A DNA stretch of 64,000 nt from Pohlia nutans (Eukaryota > Streptophyta > Bryopsida > Bryales > Mniaceae), in the NCBI GenBank assembly GCA_022496805.1, contig CM040092.1, positions 22,214,113-22,278,112 of the forward strand, written 5' to 3'. Of the stretch, positions 36,511-47,300 are shown piece by piece. Position 1 is the stretch's first letter. The number at the start of each line of letters is the position of its first letter. The translations under genes were made by a program, and so were the position numbers. Under the pieces are notes generated by a model. It worked only from the letters and a program-made list of their open reading frames with translations, did not search any database and was not told the origin of the DNA.

Positions 36511-37054
36511 TTAACCCCTAAAGGACCAATCAACCCAATTATGCTTGATTTTTGGTCAAAGGCCCCAAAAATCAAGTGTCTTAGCTTTATTGTAGTTGGT
36601 GTTTTCATTAGATGTTTAAGTTAAGTTACGATACATCTTTTGACCGTTGGGATTGGAGAATAAACTTCATTTGAAGCTTTTCCACCGTTGAGAACTTTGA
36701 ATTTTGAGTGTCCAAAATACAAAGGGCTTTCTAAAGATGCTTCAATCATAAGTCTCTTTAAATTTCTTCACCTTCAATTTTTTACTCCATGTAAATATAA
36801 CTTTTATCTACCTTAAATATAATTTTTGATATTAAATTTGACAAAAACATATTTATTTTGAATTTTTACCTTGTTTACATCATAAAATTTGTAAATATTC
36901 AAAATATCTTCCAATCATGTTGAAAATTTTGTCATACCTTCATAATGTCGATGATTATCTATGAAAAATTATAAATCATTCAATGCGATATTTAAAGTAT
37001 GCAAATTATAGTGCTTTGACTTTTGCAAAAGAGGTGAGGACCTTTAGGGGTTAA
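36511..37054. mobile_element. TTAA-flanked MITE, piggyBac-like (544 bp)
   Basis: Left end TTAACCCCTAAAGGACC; right end AGGACCTTTAGGGGTTAA. The interior is AT-rich. About 15 terminal bases match once inverted. Confidence 0.8.
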
Positions 37055-37181
37055 ATGACTTTTCACTATATTGAATGTTCATACGTCTTATAGGTGCTTG
37101 AAGAGCAAGGTAATAGGCCCTCAGATTCAATAAATTGTAATATCAAGTCACTTTCACAAGTACAGTCTACCCTCCATACAG

Positions 37182-37308
37182 TGACACTCAATTGACTATA
37201 TTATTGTTTCCAGCAATACACAGTGACAATTCATTTCTGTCACTAACCCATGCTTGCCGCCTTGAAGTTAGGGCTTCCCAAACATGTCACAATAGAGAGG
37301 GACAACTG
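37182..37308 (+). repeat. Dispersed repeat, partner at 48290-48407
   Basis: Shares CTTGAAGTTAGGGCTTCCCA, AATAGAGAGGGACAA and CATTTCTGT.ACTAA with 48290-48407 in direct orientation. Class unknown; no paired ends recognised. Confidence 0.6.
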
Positions 37309-37998
37309 TAACATGGATGACGATGACAAGATCTAAGAAAAGAACGGAAAAAAATTAAACAGCAAGCCACAGCATAAGACAAAAGAAAAAGCCCATAAAC
37401 TTGAACCAAGAATGACACAAGAATCTGATCCGAAGGAGAGTTTCAAAATTTTACTAAAAAAACTAAAGTTCTGTACAATATATCAACATACTCTAGCTAC
37501 AAAATTTTATCAACTACGCTTTGTAATAGATGGAAACCGCAACTCCACTGAAAGAATCTAATGGTGCCACACCATCATCAAACTCTCTTCACATGATCAT
37601 TCCGGAGTGTAATATCTCACAATTCCTGCAGCTATTGGCAATTTCTGAAATCACCTTCTGCATGAAATCGCCCCTTGCGTCTCCAATCCATCACGCATGC
37701 TGATTTTTCTTCTTCAAATGTACAAACGAGCAGGCACTGCTGGAAAATACTTAGTCTGATTCTCTCAAGCAGTTTGAAACTAAAAGATAGCCACCCATAC
37801 AGCATTTACACAAACTGCTGCAGTAGCCAAGGACTTTCTAAAAACAGGAAAAGACGAGCTCTGATTTTCAGGTCACTGCTGCCGTGGCCTGCTCCTGCTG
37901 GTGGAAATCGGCAGTCATTTTCCTGCTGTAGGATGTGTAAATGCTGTATCATTCCATTTAAGAAATGAGAGACGTGAAAATCTGTGGTTTGGCTTTGC

Positions 37999-39459
37999 TC
38001 AAATTTCAATGGCATGCGAAGATTGAGCCACGCCAACGAAGCCAGGTTGCCGTTCAAAACTCTCCCATCCACTGTTACACCTTGGCTTGTACAAGAACGT
38101 TCCAAACCCGAGTTCTTCACGGTTCCGAGACGGCCCTGTAACAAGCAATGCGTCGTCCACAGCAGCTACACACACAGGGTTCACTTCGCTATCAGGAATG
38201 GCCTCCACAATGGACCATGTTCCATTGTTGAAGCTCCAGAGGCTCTGCCCATGCAAGCTGTAGAGGCGGCCAAGCATCACTGCGAACGGGCCCGGGGGAC
38301 GAGAGCCTAAGGACCACATGCCTTCCAGCAAAGTCCAGGAGTTTGTTGATGGATTGTAAACCTCTGCACTCTCATTGAACTGGCCCTGCGCATTCGAGGC
38401 GTATCCACTCACCACGCAAAAGTTGCCCTCAATGCATAACCCTATGGACTCGTCTCGCTCTTGGTTAATGGGCGCCACTGATGTCCATTCATCTTTGTCC
38501 ACATTGTAAAGCTCAGCTGATTTGAGTGCAGATTTGAAATTGTCGTGGCCTCCTGCAACGAAGATGCCATGATTCTCCACTGCTGCACATGCGAAGAACG
38601 AACGACTTGTTGGCATGGGTGCTCCTCTTGACCACGTTTGTGTGACGAAGTTGTAGATGTACACTGTTTGCAGTGTCTCGTATGTTGTGGGGTTCCATCC
38701 GCCCAGCACTACCAGCTTCCCATCCACAGCCACCAGTCTGCAGAAAGCACACGAAAGTCATTTCAATAACGAGATCTTAGGGTACAAGAACCGATCTATT
38801 GACCTCAAGTTTTTATGAATTTCATATGCAGTTTCAAAGTGAGAGAGCTCCATAAGTAATCACAGAATGCAACACCAACAAAAAACTCGTAACACTAATT
38901 TAAGAGTGTTGTGATACGATATTTCTTGCAGAAAATTGATATGTAAAGCCAAGAACTGACAGAAACGATCGTTGAAATCAGTGACCGAGTATCTTCAACT
39001 TGCTAATTCAGGATCTAAATAGTGTAATCAAGAAATATTGAGGTTGAGCAAATTCAATGAGAAAAGAAGCTCTCAATACCTGCAGAAGATGGGGAGGCTT
39101 TTGGGGAAGTCAGGAATGGGAGGAAGACGGTCCCACGTTTTCCGCTGCACATTCAAAACGGAGATTCCAAACACGGGCGAGCGCTTCCCGACCGGTTTGG
39201 CCTCAGGATTCTCCAGGGCTTGCACCATGCACAGATACTTCTCACTGGTGCCCTCGCGTTTCCGTTCTTGGAAGAACTGCGGACTCCGGACGAGCTGCCG
39301 CCACCGCATCGACACATTCTGCATCTGCGCATACGCACGGGGCGGCACACGCAACAGACACTGCATCGCTACGTCGTCCGGAAGCGCCGGAATCAACTCG
39401 GCCATCCCCGTCGTTTCCTCGTAAACCAAGCCACTCATCACTAGGGTTCCGAAATTCAA
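37999..39459 (-). CDS. F-box/kelch-repeat protein
   Basis: Two exons, 39459-39080 and 38737-37999, join in phase to 372 residues (GTATTG donor, TTTCTGCAG acceptor). An F-box lies at about 20-65 (LIPALPDDVAMQCLLRVP, then W R..VRSP.F), followed by kelch repeats with GG motifs (LVVLGGW, IFVAGGH) spaced about 50 residues apart, forming a propeller. The family gives SCF ubiquitin ligases their substrate choice; land-plant members of this size control hormone and phenylpropanoid enzymes, but the target here cannot be told. An ATG 21 bases downstream (39438) is an alternative start that leaves the F-box whole. The upstream region carries a 188-bp tandem duplication. No close neighbour genes. Confidence 0.9.
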
Positions 39460-39489
39460 AATTCAAAACTCAACCTCCAATGCAAGGCT

Positions 39490-39870
39490 CTCAAGACTCT
39501 CACTCGATCAATTCACACTCTTGCAACCTGCACCGATGTACGCTCAAGATCCCGTTCACCCGCTTGAAGACTTGAAAGCTCGAAATTCAATGAGTTTCAA
39601 AGACTTGTTCAAAACATTAATGAAACAGGGGTTCCGATCAAAGCTCTCAATTCAAATGCCCCAAATGCTCTCAATTCGTTCTCAACACTCAAGAATCTCA
39701 CTCGATCAATGTAACCTGCACCGATGTACGCTCGAGATCACTCTCACCCACTTCAAGACTTGAAAGCTCAAAACTCAATGAGTTTCAAAGACTTAAAGAA
39801 ACAGGGGTTCCGATCAAAGCTCTTAATTCAAATGCCCCAAATGCTCTCAATTCGTTCTCGCTCCACTTAA
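39490..39870. repeat. 188-bp tandem duplication upstream of the F-box gene
   Basis: Two direct copies share CCTGCACCGATGTACGCTC (39528 and 39716), AATGAGTTTCAAAGACTT and GGGGTTCCGATCAAAGCTCT. They lie in the presumed promoter or leader of the minus-strand F-box gene. Confidence 0.8.
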
Positions 39871-40404
39871 GCGGAATTCACGAGGCAAGCGAATTCGGTT
39901 CAGCGAATTCGGAATATGTTAGTGAGCTCAGAGTTCTTTGGATGTGCGATGTTTGGCTACTGAAATAACGTTCACTCGCTTGAAGACTTGAAACTTGACA
40001 GCCCAGCGGACGAAGAGTTTCTGAATAAGGTGATGAAGCAGAGAAGTTGGGCATATAAGCAAGAGGTAATGCAAAGAGTACGACAGGAAAGCTGCAATTG
40101 CGGCCCGGAATATCTCAAGGAAAAACCGGCCCATCATCTTCTCAGGAAAATTCGATCAAGACGACGAGGCGGTGCTGTGCGCTGTGCTGTGGCGGTCGCC
40201 TGACAGTACTAGGTTTGCCTTGCAACAGGCTCCATCTACAAGGCGTTTGTGGATGAAATTCGTGGATGATTTGCCCTCGTGTCGTTGTTGGAGTGGATGA
40301 TAACTGGGCCGGCAGCTGACTCAGTAAACTGACTTCGCTAGTGTTGGTTGGATCAGATATACACGTGGTTTCCCTTTCCGGTGGATAAACCCTGCGTGGG
40401 TTCT

Positions 40405-40805
40405 CTGTGGATGAGAATCTTGTTCTGCATGGATGATAACCTTGTCCTTTTGCAGTCGATGGATGATAACCTCGCCCCTTTGTTCTAAATGGATGATAAC
40501 CTTGTCCCTTTCCTGTGAATGGATAAGGATCTTGCTGTCTCTTTGTTCTAGATGGATGAGGATCCTGTCCCTTTGCTGTTTAGGAATGAAAATATTGTGC
40601 CTTTGTTCTAAATGGATGAGGATCTTGTTCCTTTGCTGTAGCTGGATGAGGATCTTGTACCTTTGCTGTAGCTGGATGAGGATCTTGTTCCTTTGCTGTA
40701 GCTGGATGAGGATCTTGTACCTTTGCTGTAGCTGGATGAGGATCTTGTTCCTTTGCTGTAGCTGGATGAGGATCTTGTACCTTTGTTGTTCTAGATGGAT
40801 GAGCC
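40405..40805. repeat. 30-bp minisatellite, open in frame on both strands
   Basis: The unit is GATGAGGATCTTGT plus (T/A)CCTTTGCTGTAGCTG, near-perfect in 40621-40790 and degenerate to the left. Alternate units carry TTC or TAC, so the higher-order period is 60 bp. As 30 is a multiple of three, long frames run through it on both strands (40433-40828 plus, 40998-40321 minus). The minus frame repeats a ten-residue unit of the type QQRYKILIQL. No evidence it is a gene. Confidence 0.85.
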
Positions 40806-41442
40806 TTCGTCTTCTCTTTCCTTTCTGAAGAAAGAAGTGAGATTTTTGCAGTAAATTTTTTATTTTAGTTTTTGGGCTCCAATGAAGATTTTTGTTGGGT
40901 GTCCTTTTCTCGTTTCCCCGGATTGGGGAACAAGTATTGTGCCAGTATTGCCACGAATTTTCACATTCTCTGCCACTCGGCCGGGTTAGAATTTTCACAT
41001 AACCTAGCAGCCAGGCTTGTCAAAAAGTCGGTTGTGGAAAATGCAAGCCCAACTGAGATATCACCGGATAATCTGTAAAGGTTGAAGATCTCACATACCG
41101 GTAATACAAGGCAGGGTCGACACGTGTGTGCCAAATTTTACTTTTTTTTTGAAAAATTAGGTTGAGAACATTCTACTTTAGAACATTCAGTTCAGTTCTC
41201 TTTCTCACCATTTTAATTGATTCTGATATTTATTTTTCAAATATTTTCCACCGAAGCTGCCCTTCACCTAAAGTACACTGTAAGCTACTTGTTTGTGGGG
41301 TGCCATGGTGAGGGAACATGTGTCCAAATCAAAAGCAAAACAGATAAGGACAATTAGAGAGGGCACACTGTAAGGACAATTGCCTGTATGAACCAACACT
41401 TGGCTGTATAATAGATCTGACATTCTATGTATGATGCACTCA

Positions 41443-41477
41443 TTAAAAAATAAAAAATAAAAAATAAAAAATAAAAA
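41443..41477. repeat. AAAAAT microsatellite
   Basis: About five head-to-tail AAAAAT units. Confidence 0.85.
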
Positions 41478-41694
41478 TCTGTGAGGTGGAGGTTGATGTT
41501 TTGCCGTGTGTGCTCAATGGTAAAATTGGATTTGATTCTCTCTTTAAAAAAAAAACGAATTTGATGACTTGGCTATTACAACGGTTGTTTGCAATGTGTA
41601 AGTAAAAAAAGAGGGAAAATGGACTAAGGTGGAATGCCACATAGGCGCCTTGAACAAGAACCACTTAAAGAATTTAAACTTGTTTACTTGTGTG

Positions 41695-42270
41695 TTAACC
41701 CCTAAAGGACCACAGCTATGTTTCTCTCCAACCACTCCAAAGTGTCCCTTCTCATAAAAAGACAAATAGTTTTTTATCTAAAACTTTTTTGACCAATCCA
41801 ACCGTAGGATATTTCAACCAACTTGAATTTATTACAACCTAAAAAATTTCAACCGTTCAAGGTTCTTCAATAGTAAGATTATAAGCTTCAAAGTTGGTTG
41901 CACTTTTTTTTTTTGGCTTGTTGCCCAAGTTTGAAACTTTCTGAAAATGCCTAAAATGCAAAGTTTAGTCTCAGATTTGGTAAAATGAATTTGGCAGTTG
42001 TGTATATGGGGGCGTTAGCTCATTGTGTACAAAAATTCAGATGCATAGCTCATGATATGAAAAATTTCAGGAGTTGCCCGCAATTAGGTTTTTCACCTTT
42101 GCATGATTGTATCTTTTGATCTATACATCATCTATGTACGCAAATTACCATCCCATCTTCGTTACAAAGAGTAGAATCACCACAAAAAATCTCAATAATT
42201 GAGGATCAATACTCATTCCACACTGAGCTGACCGAACTTGGAAAATCAGCCTTGGTCCTTTAGGGGTTAA
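41695..42270. mobile_element. TTAA-flanked MITE (576 bp), twin of 58940
   Basis: Begins TTAACCCCTAAAGGACCACA and ends CCTTGGTCCTTTAGGGGTTAA. It is a close inverted copy of 58940-59513 along its full length (shared AGTGTCCC, GAAACTTTCTGAAAATG, GGTTTTTCACCT blocks), suggesting recent movement. Confidence 0.85.
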
Positions 42271-42454
42271 TTGGAGGATTAAGATTTTTAGATTGCAATC
42301 CATGATATTCTATGTTAAAAACCACCATCTATATGTCACAAATAGAGTATGGCTATCTTTTCACTTTCAATATTCATATTTTTTTATATACAGTGACGAA
42401 CAAAATTGAGTATTGATTAAAAAAAATTCCATTCAAACAACCATACCATGAACA

Positions 42455-42784
42455 TTAACCCCTAAATGTACCAATCCTTTGAACACAAGTAGATGCTAAC
42501 CTCAAAAATAGATATTAGCATGACTTAGATGTACATTAGGTGTATATGAGAGGACCATTGCATGCATGAAATCTACCCAACAAATTTGACATACTTGCAT
42601 TTGGAGGCCTCTCCAATATTATCAACATCTCCCCATCACAAAAGATTTACTCTAATTGGTAGAGAATTTAATAGGCTTGCAAAGGTGATTTGGATGAAAG
42701 TCATCCGAGATTGTATGAGAAAGTTACAAGGCTCTGAATCCGTTCGTGATCCAGTTTCTGGACGCTGGGATGTTTAGGGGTTAA
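42455..42784. mobile_element. TTAA-flanked MITE (330 bp)
   Basis: Left end TTAACCCCTAAATGTACC; right end inverted TTAACCCCTAAACATCCC. No coding content. Confidence 0.7.
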
Positions 42785-43823
42785 TGGGCAAAGTCCAAAA
42801 GTGGATATGCGAAAATTGTAGTATGCAATAAATAACACATTACTATGGAAGTTTGAAGAAAAACTCAATTATGATTTGAAAGAAAATGAATTTCAAAATT
42901 AGCCATGCCTAAAACTCGGTTTTGTGCGCTGTAATTTGAAACTACTTTAAATTTTGTCAATTTTTCCTTAGAGCTTCAAAAAACTTTTTGTGCCTTGGTA
43001 TGTTGGTATACATCATTTTAGATTGTTGTACACAAAAATTGAAGGAAGTTGACATTTATAGAATTTAAAATATTCACAATTTGACCAACCTGGAAATAAT
43101 GTTGGTTCTCACGATATTTGAATATTTTGTTGGAATTGAGAGCATGGGTCTACATTGGCCATTGTAGAGAGTGCATAGGTTGTAACATGAACCATTGTTA
43201 CATCTTAATTCCCTTGCATTTGAAATATTTGTTGAATAGGAGAATGCTTTCAATTTATATATTAGAGTTGTATGATGTTGTTTTTTGGTCTAAATTTTTC
43301 ATACAAAGACTATAGTTCCTATGGCACATAATTAATCCAGTGAGTGGATCATAACACCCATTGCTCGCCATTGTTGGACCTACTTTGGAAACAACTATCA
43401 ACAACAACCAAACACTCTCTAGAACCTTGTAAGCCTGCTCAACATTCAAAGCCTACATAGTGAGAGAGTACGGGAGTGGAGCCATTTATGAGGTCCAGGA
43501 GCATTTCTTATATTCTAAATTGGCGGTCCCCCCCCCCCCCCCCCCCCTTCCCTCCCCCAAAATTGGTAGAGTTTCGTTGCAGAGCGGAGTTGCACACCTT
43601 TTGGAGGTGCTCTAAGGGCCTTCTTCCATGTATCGATGTGGAGGGAGAAGGTGGGTCTTGGAGTCATTGGAGCTACCAATGCCATACCAAAATGGGTGAA
43701 CCCAAGAGTTTGTTTTCAATTCTTGCATACACCGCGGTGGTTCTTGAGACTTAGATTCTTGTCTTCTAGTGGCTTACACCGGCCTGATCCTCACATGGAA
43801 GCTTGCCCTAAGCCAAACTGAAC
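42785..43823. other. Intergenic DNA with a 20-base C run
   Basis: No supported gene. A pure run of 20 C occupies 43528-43547, embedded in a further C-rich tract. Confidence 0.45.
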
Positions 43824-44109
43824 CACGAGTATTTTTTGGGGCCAAATATCACGAGATTACTTCAGGAATAAATAAATAAATAAATAAAAATCTAGCTTAA
43901 TAATGGCCAAAAAGCACACAATTTTTCACCAAAAAACTTCAAATTAAAAAAATAAAATCTTGAATGAAATTGCTAAATTTTGAATGAAAATAATACAAAA
44001 TTATGGATATGTGATATCTTGTATCCAATATATAAATGAATGTTGAAATGCGGAGCACCACTATAACATTTTATATCGCCACTTTGGCACTTCATGAAAA
44101 AATGCCCTG
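43824..44109. repeat. Diverged relative of the hAT-like MITE at 45183, inverted
   Basis: Aligned in reverse to 45183-45681: shares GCACCACTATAACATTTTA, TCGCCACTTTGGCACTTCAT and the terminal AATGCCCTG. The other end is eroded, and no clean target duplication is seen. Together the two copies form a large inverted repeat around the first two exons of the EFHC1-like gene. Confidence 0.6.
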
Positions 44110-44343
44110 AATTACTGAACTGCTGGCTTTGGGGGACTCAAAAAGCGAGATCCCATGGGGTGCGGTGTGAACAGGGTCCGATTGCGAAAGGGCAAAGTCA
44201 GCTGAACTTCAACTAACTTACCGGCCGCTGCTGGTGCAGCTCCCCTTTTATATCCTCCCCTTCCGCAGGCCCCACTTCCAAACGCCTTGCCTCGCCTTCC
44301 AGGCAGGCCATTCCTTTTCCTCTCCAGCAATCAATCATCAACA

Positions 44344-47300
44344 ATGGAGCTTCCTGCTTACACCTTTTGTCACCCTCCTGTAATAATTAATAAAATCCTC
44401 CAACCTGTTGCTACTGAGACTTTTGCTTTCCTTTTCTTCCCCTTAAATCATGAATTCATGATGTACCTTGTGCATAACATTCTTGGCTTTGTCCCTTTTG
44501 TACAGTCATCATTCCGCAACATTGTACAAACCATTACTTCAAAGTAGAAATGATGCAATGAGAAAAGAGATGAAGGCAAGTGAAGGAGTTGAAGAATGTT
44601 GTGTGAGTTGATGTTTGGCATGGGAAAGGATTTTCTGACACATGGTTTGCTTTGATTGAGCAGGAGCAACCACGGCGAAAGAGCCAGACGTTGAATTTTA
44701 CCGAAGAAGGGTTTCCGGTGGTGTGTCCCTTAGGGCAGTCCAAAGTGCTGCCAGTGAATGACACGCAAGAGAATTATGACAACTCCGGTGCTTGTTATGC
44801 TTGTGTCAAGCAAAGCACCGGACCCACGCCTGCTTGGCTCAAATTTGACCGACAGGTACCTTCCTACTCATGAATCTCAAACAAGGGTGTGAATTGAAAG
44901 AATTAAAACCATAATCTGGTGATCACAACACGGTTGTGTATTTTCAATGAGGCATAATCAAGGTTCACAAAGTAAATTGTCGCACTGTATGTTATGAAGA
45001 GAATCATAACCATAAAAGAAAAAAACATATGCCAAATATTGTGATCTCTGTGGTTGAGAACACAGGATAAGGAACTCCTTTTTGTAACCCCACCATGGTC
45101 AAGCCACTCAAAAGAATGACTTACCTTGCACGTAAAGAACTATTTAAAAAAAATTGTGCGTAATGAGTACGAGAGTGATGAGCAGGGCGTTTCTTTTCAT
45201 TTTTCATGAAGTGCCAAAGTGGCGATGTAAAATGTTATAGTGGTGCTCCATATGTTATAGTGGTGCTAGGAACTGTTCCCCATGGGGCTTTTGTCGGTTT
45301 AGATTGTTCTTTTCCGCTGGGCTTCCCCTGCCCCTCTTAGTCTTAGTGACTTTGCTTGTGTTGTTTCTTGGGTGTCGCTTTGTGTGACCCAGCCGTGAGG
45401 CTTTGCTTTGTATCTCTTGCGTTTTTTCGCTTTTTAATTCCCTGGATTTCGGGTTTTCAGCTCCATATTTCAACATTCATCCACATATTGGACAGAAAAT
45501 ATCACATTAGAAGATATCACATATAAATTTGTATTATATCATATGGCGATTTCATCCTAGATATTTTTTTTAATTTGAAGTTTTATGGCAAAAAACTTCA
45601 TGGTTTTTGGCCATTTTTTAGCCAAATTATTTTTTTCTGTGGTGCAATCTGGCAATATTTCGCCCAAAAGAAAATGCCCTGGTGATGAGTACGTTATGTT
45701 TCATGAACTACACTGCATGTCACACGTCTTTCTATAAAATTTTCAGAGTTCTTTAGACAAGATGAGCAAAGAAGACACAACGCATCATGGGAACAAAAGC
45801 CCAATTTAACTCAGGCTGTGGCCTTCATCAGAAGTATTTTCCATGCTGTTTTATTACCCTAAACGAAAAAAAAATTCTATTATTACTTTCAGGTGTTGCG
45901 GTTTTATGCATTTTTCAAGGAGCAAGTGGACGAGCGAGTGGAAGAGAATGCTCGGTACCGCAAGTGCACTATCTACTTCTACCTTTCAGATGGCATGATC
46001 CACATTGGGGTACTCCTGCAGCACCTCCTCATTCCCATAATAAAACTTGATACTCACCAAAGCATTGATCTCAAATTCTTTTTATGTTACTAGGTAGATG
46101 TTAAAAAGGTGAAAATACAAGCATGTCATGGAGCCTACACCAAGAGTAGCGTTTGTTGTCTTACGTCCATGTGGTCTAGTTAGTAGAATTACAAAAACAC
46201 ACTCTTCATTCACACTTCCAAAAGGAGGCACCAAAAAGCAACATTTGCTATCTTCGTCTATGTAGCGTAGTTAGTAAAATTACAGACTTAACCCTTAAAC
46301 GTCAAGAGGGCCTGGGCGGGGCAGCCTAGAAGGCATCTAAATTTTCGGAGGGGAAAAAAAAAAAAAAAAAAACGAAAAAAATGAAAAACGGCTCTGTTGG
46401 CTAGCACTGTAGCACTGCGGCACTTTTCAAGAAACGACCTCAGCTGCCCCAACTTCAACTCCTGTTCATTTTGATAACTTTGATTGCTTGCCAATGTTTC
46501 CACAATCTCCCAAATGAGGCGCGAATTTGGAATCTAGATCGCTTTTTCAGTAGCTTTCCAACGCACCAATCCTCGCTTGATTTGGTTGAGAAAATCCACT
46601 TTTTTCTTCATTATTCTCTCATAAATAAGCCCATAGGGCTTACTTTGATGTTTAAGGGTTAACTTCAAGCTTTCAAAATTAGGTAGCATTTTCTATCTAT
46701 GTCTATGTGATGTAGTTAGTAGAATTACAGAAGAGACTCTTCATTCAAAAAGGAGGCAATTGCTATCTACATCCCATATAGCACAGGGTTATCATATTTG
46801 ACACTATTTTCCAACTTGACGTCGTGTTAAACGTATGAAGTCGATAAACAAGCATCAAATATGTTTGAAATACACCCTGAATATTCTAAGAATATGCTTA
46901 TTGACAAACGGGGAGGTTTATAAGTTGTGTTTGACACTTTGTTTAGTGGTCGAGTAAGACAACTCTGAAATTATTATGGCAGAGTTAGTAGAACTACAGA
47001 CTCTTTATTCACTTTGGTCTTGGAAGTTCTTAAATTGTTCCTGTAAGATGAGATGTTTACACACAAAGTGTATGATTTTGCTGGTGCTAAACCAAACCAA
47101 ATTATGGTGGGGGTGAGTGCAGGAGCCTGCACAAAGGAACAGTGGAATTTACTTTCAGGTCCATGCTCTCCCTCACTCCACTTAGAATTGATTCTGGGAA
47201 TCTTTCTGTTAGTAAAAGCAGGGAGACATGAAAGTTGTGCAAGTTGCTAAGTGGAAGATGGCCGGGAAATGGAATTGCAGGGAGTGTTTTTGAAGAAGCA

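Noticed and set aside
40321..40998. Ten-residue-repeat protein gene on the minus strand
   Set aside because: Openness follows from a 30-bp satellite unit; the opposite strand is open too, and there is no start context or domain.
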